Shown: piece after piece, positions 32,629-32,975 of the stretch
How the letters are laid out: each line of letters starts with the position of its first letter
Position numbering within the stretch: the stretch's first letter is position 1
NCBI GenBank assembly: GCA_035560005.1
Contig: DATMAN010000016.1
Coordinates: 1 to 32,975 of the forward strand
Direction of reading: 5' to 3'
DNA: 32,975 nt
Source of the DNA: Burkholderiales bacterium
GTDB taxonomy: Bacteria; Pseudomonadota; Gammaproteobacteria; Burkholderiales; Eutrophovitaceae
Made by a program: the position numbers and the translations under genes
Notes under the pieces: generated by a model
Seen by the model: the letters and a program-made list of their open reading frames with translations, nothing else
Database searches by the model: none
Told to the model about the DNA's origin: nothing

Positions 32629-32975
32629 TCAGGCCGGCATGGGCGCCTTCAGTTTCAGATCCGTCTCGGGCACGCAGCAGCAGGCGAGAATCTCGTCGGC
32701 CGCCAGTCCCGGTGGAGCCGCGAGCAGCCAGCGCACCTTTCCGCTGGCGACGTGCAACCGGCAGGCGCCGCAGTGGCCGGCCCGGCAATCGGCGCCGATG
32801 TCGATGCCCTGCTCCTCGAAGGCATGCAGCAAGGAGGCTTGCCCTTCGTACGCAAAGCCGCGATCCGGCTCCAGTTCGATCCTGTACGACGCGGTGGCGT
32901 CGATCCGCCCGCGCAATCCGAACGATTCGTGGTGCAGCCGATCCGGGCTGAAACCGAGGCCGGCGAGCCCCTGCA
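32629..32975 (-). CDS. C-terminal part of a flavin/2Fe-2S oxidoreductase, cut by the window edge
   Basis: The visible C-terminal 114 residues end with a plant-type 2Fe-2S ferredoxin domain: C-x4-C-x2-C is present in DCRAGHCGACR and the fourth ligand lies in ILACCCVPETDL (three consecutive Cys). The apparent start at 32916 is a TTG, and the frame stays open without a stop to the right edge. The residues just upstream (LGFSPDRLHHESFG) match the end of the NAD(P)-binding domain in ferredoxin-NADP-reductase-type proteins. The gene is therefore a larger fused reductase with FAD, NAD(P) and 2Fe-2S domains, typical of reductase components for oxygenases or demethylases. Which oxygenase it serves lies outside the window. 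Confidence 0.85.
   Translation of the reverse strand, partial: QGLAGLGFSPDRLHHESFGLRGRIDATASYRIELEPDRGFAYEGQASLLHAFEEQGIDIGADCRAGHCGACRLHVASGKVRWLLAAPPGLAADEILACCCVPETDLKLKAPMPA

Noticed and set aside
32629..32916. Stand-alone 95-residue ferredoxin starting at 32916
   Set aside because: The start would be TTG without a ribosome site, and the frame continues upstream with reductase-like sequence to the window edge.
1..32975. CRISPR arrays, tRNA or rRNA genes, insertion sequences, prophage genes
   Set aside because: No regularly spaced repeats, no tRNA cloverleaf or rRNA motif, and no transposase or integrase motif were seen on either strand.

Overview
The window reads as chromosomal DNA of a high-GC, metabolically versatile betaproteobacterium. 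The grounds are GC-rich codon use throughout, a homodimeric AceE-type pyruvate dehydrogenase E1, and many TRAP and Dpp-type uptake genes next to catabolic enzymes. That placement is inferred from gene style, not from a marker gene. I found no rRNA, tRNA, CRISPR array, transposase or phage gene. Coding density is high, with 29 confident or probable CDS plus four small or uncharacterised ones. One gene is cut by the right edge.

Layout. (1) 0.27-1.3 kb: two uncharacterised, divergently oriented envelope proteins. (2) 1.35-4.57 kb, plus strand: RraA-like aldolase, SnoaL/NTF2-like protein, tartrate dehydrogenase-type enzyme and ApbA/PanE-type reductase, which look like a small hydroxy/oxo-acid catabolic operon. 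(3) 5.0-7.8 kb, plus strand: a periplasmic PQQ-dependent alcohol dehydrogenase with a lanthanide-type Asp-Tyr-Asp signature, its probable cytochrome c acceptor, and an unknown secreted protein overlapping the cytochrome by 4 nt. (4) 7.85-16.1 kb, minus strand: a run reading GNAT acetyltransferase, nitrilase-family amidase, Dpp-type ABC transporter (binding protein, two permeases, double ATPase) and M81/MlrC metallopeptidase. This is a coherent import-and-hydrolyse module for a peptide- or amide-like compound. (5) 16.2-17.9 kb, minus strand: SnoaL-like protein, LOG-family hydrolase and Lrp/AsnC regulator. (6) 18.0-22.5 kb, plus strand: an AceE-type E1 without E2/E3 genes, divergent from the Lrp gene, then a TlpA-like thioredoxin and an atypical HAD-IIA protein. 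(7) 22.7-24.6 kb: a TTC38-like TPR protein (minus) divergent from a carboxymuconolactone-decarboxylase-like protein (plus). (8) 24.7-28.7 kb, plus strand: a TRAP transporter (DctP, DctQ, DctM) with a class III extradiol dioxygenase gene embedded in it. (9) 29.2-31.1 kb, minus strand: an OsmC-family protein overlapping a flavoprotein monooxygenase-like gene. (10) 31.4-32.5 kb: a second DctP, closely related to the first, with no permeases of its own. (11) the right edge: the C-terminal part of a flavin/2Fe-2S reductase.

The most interesting points are the PQQ dehydrogenase (lanthanide signature, but Phe-Phe where the vicinal disulfide normally sits) with its unknown third gene, the TRAP/extradiol dioxygenase operon with two paralogous binding proteins, the GNAT and nitrilase genes that look like a split form of a known fusion, and the orphan AceE next to an Lrp regulator. 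All functional assignments rest on reading motifs and layout by eye. No similarity search was possible.
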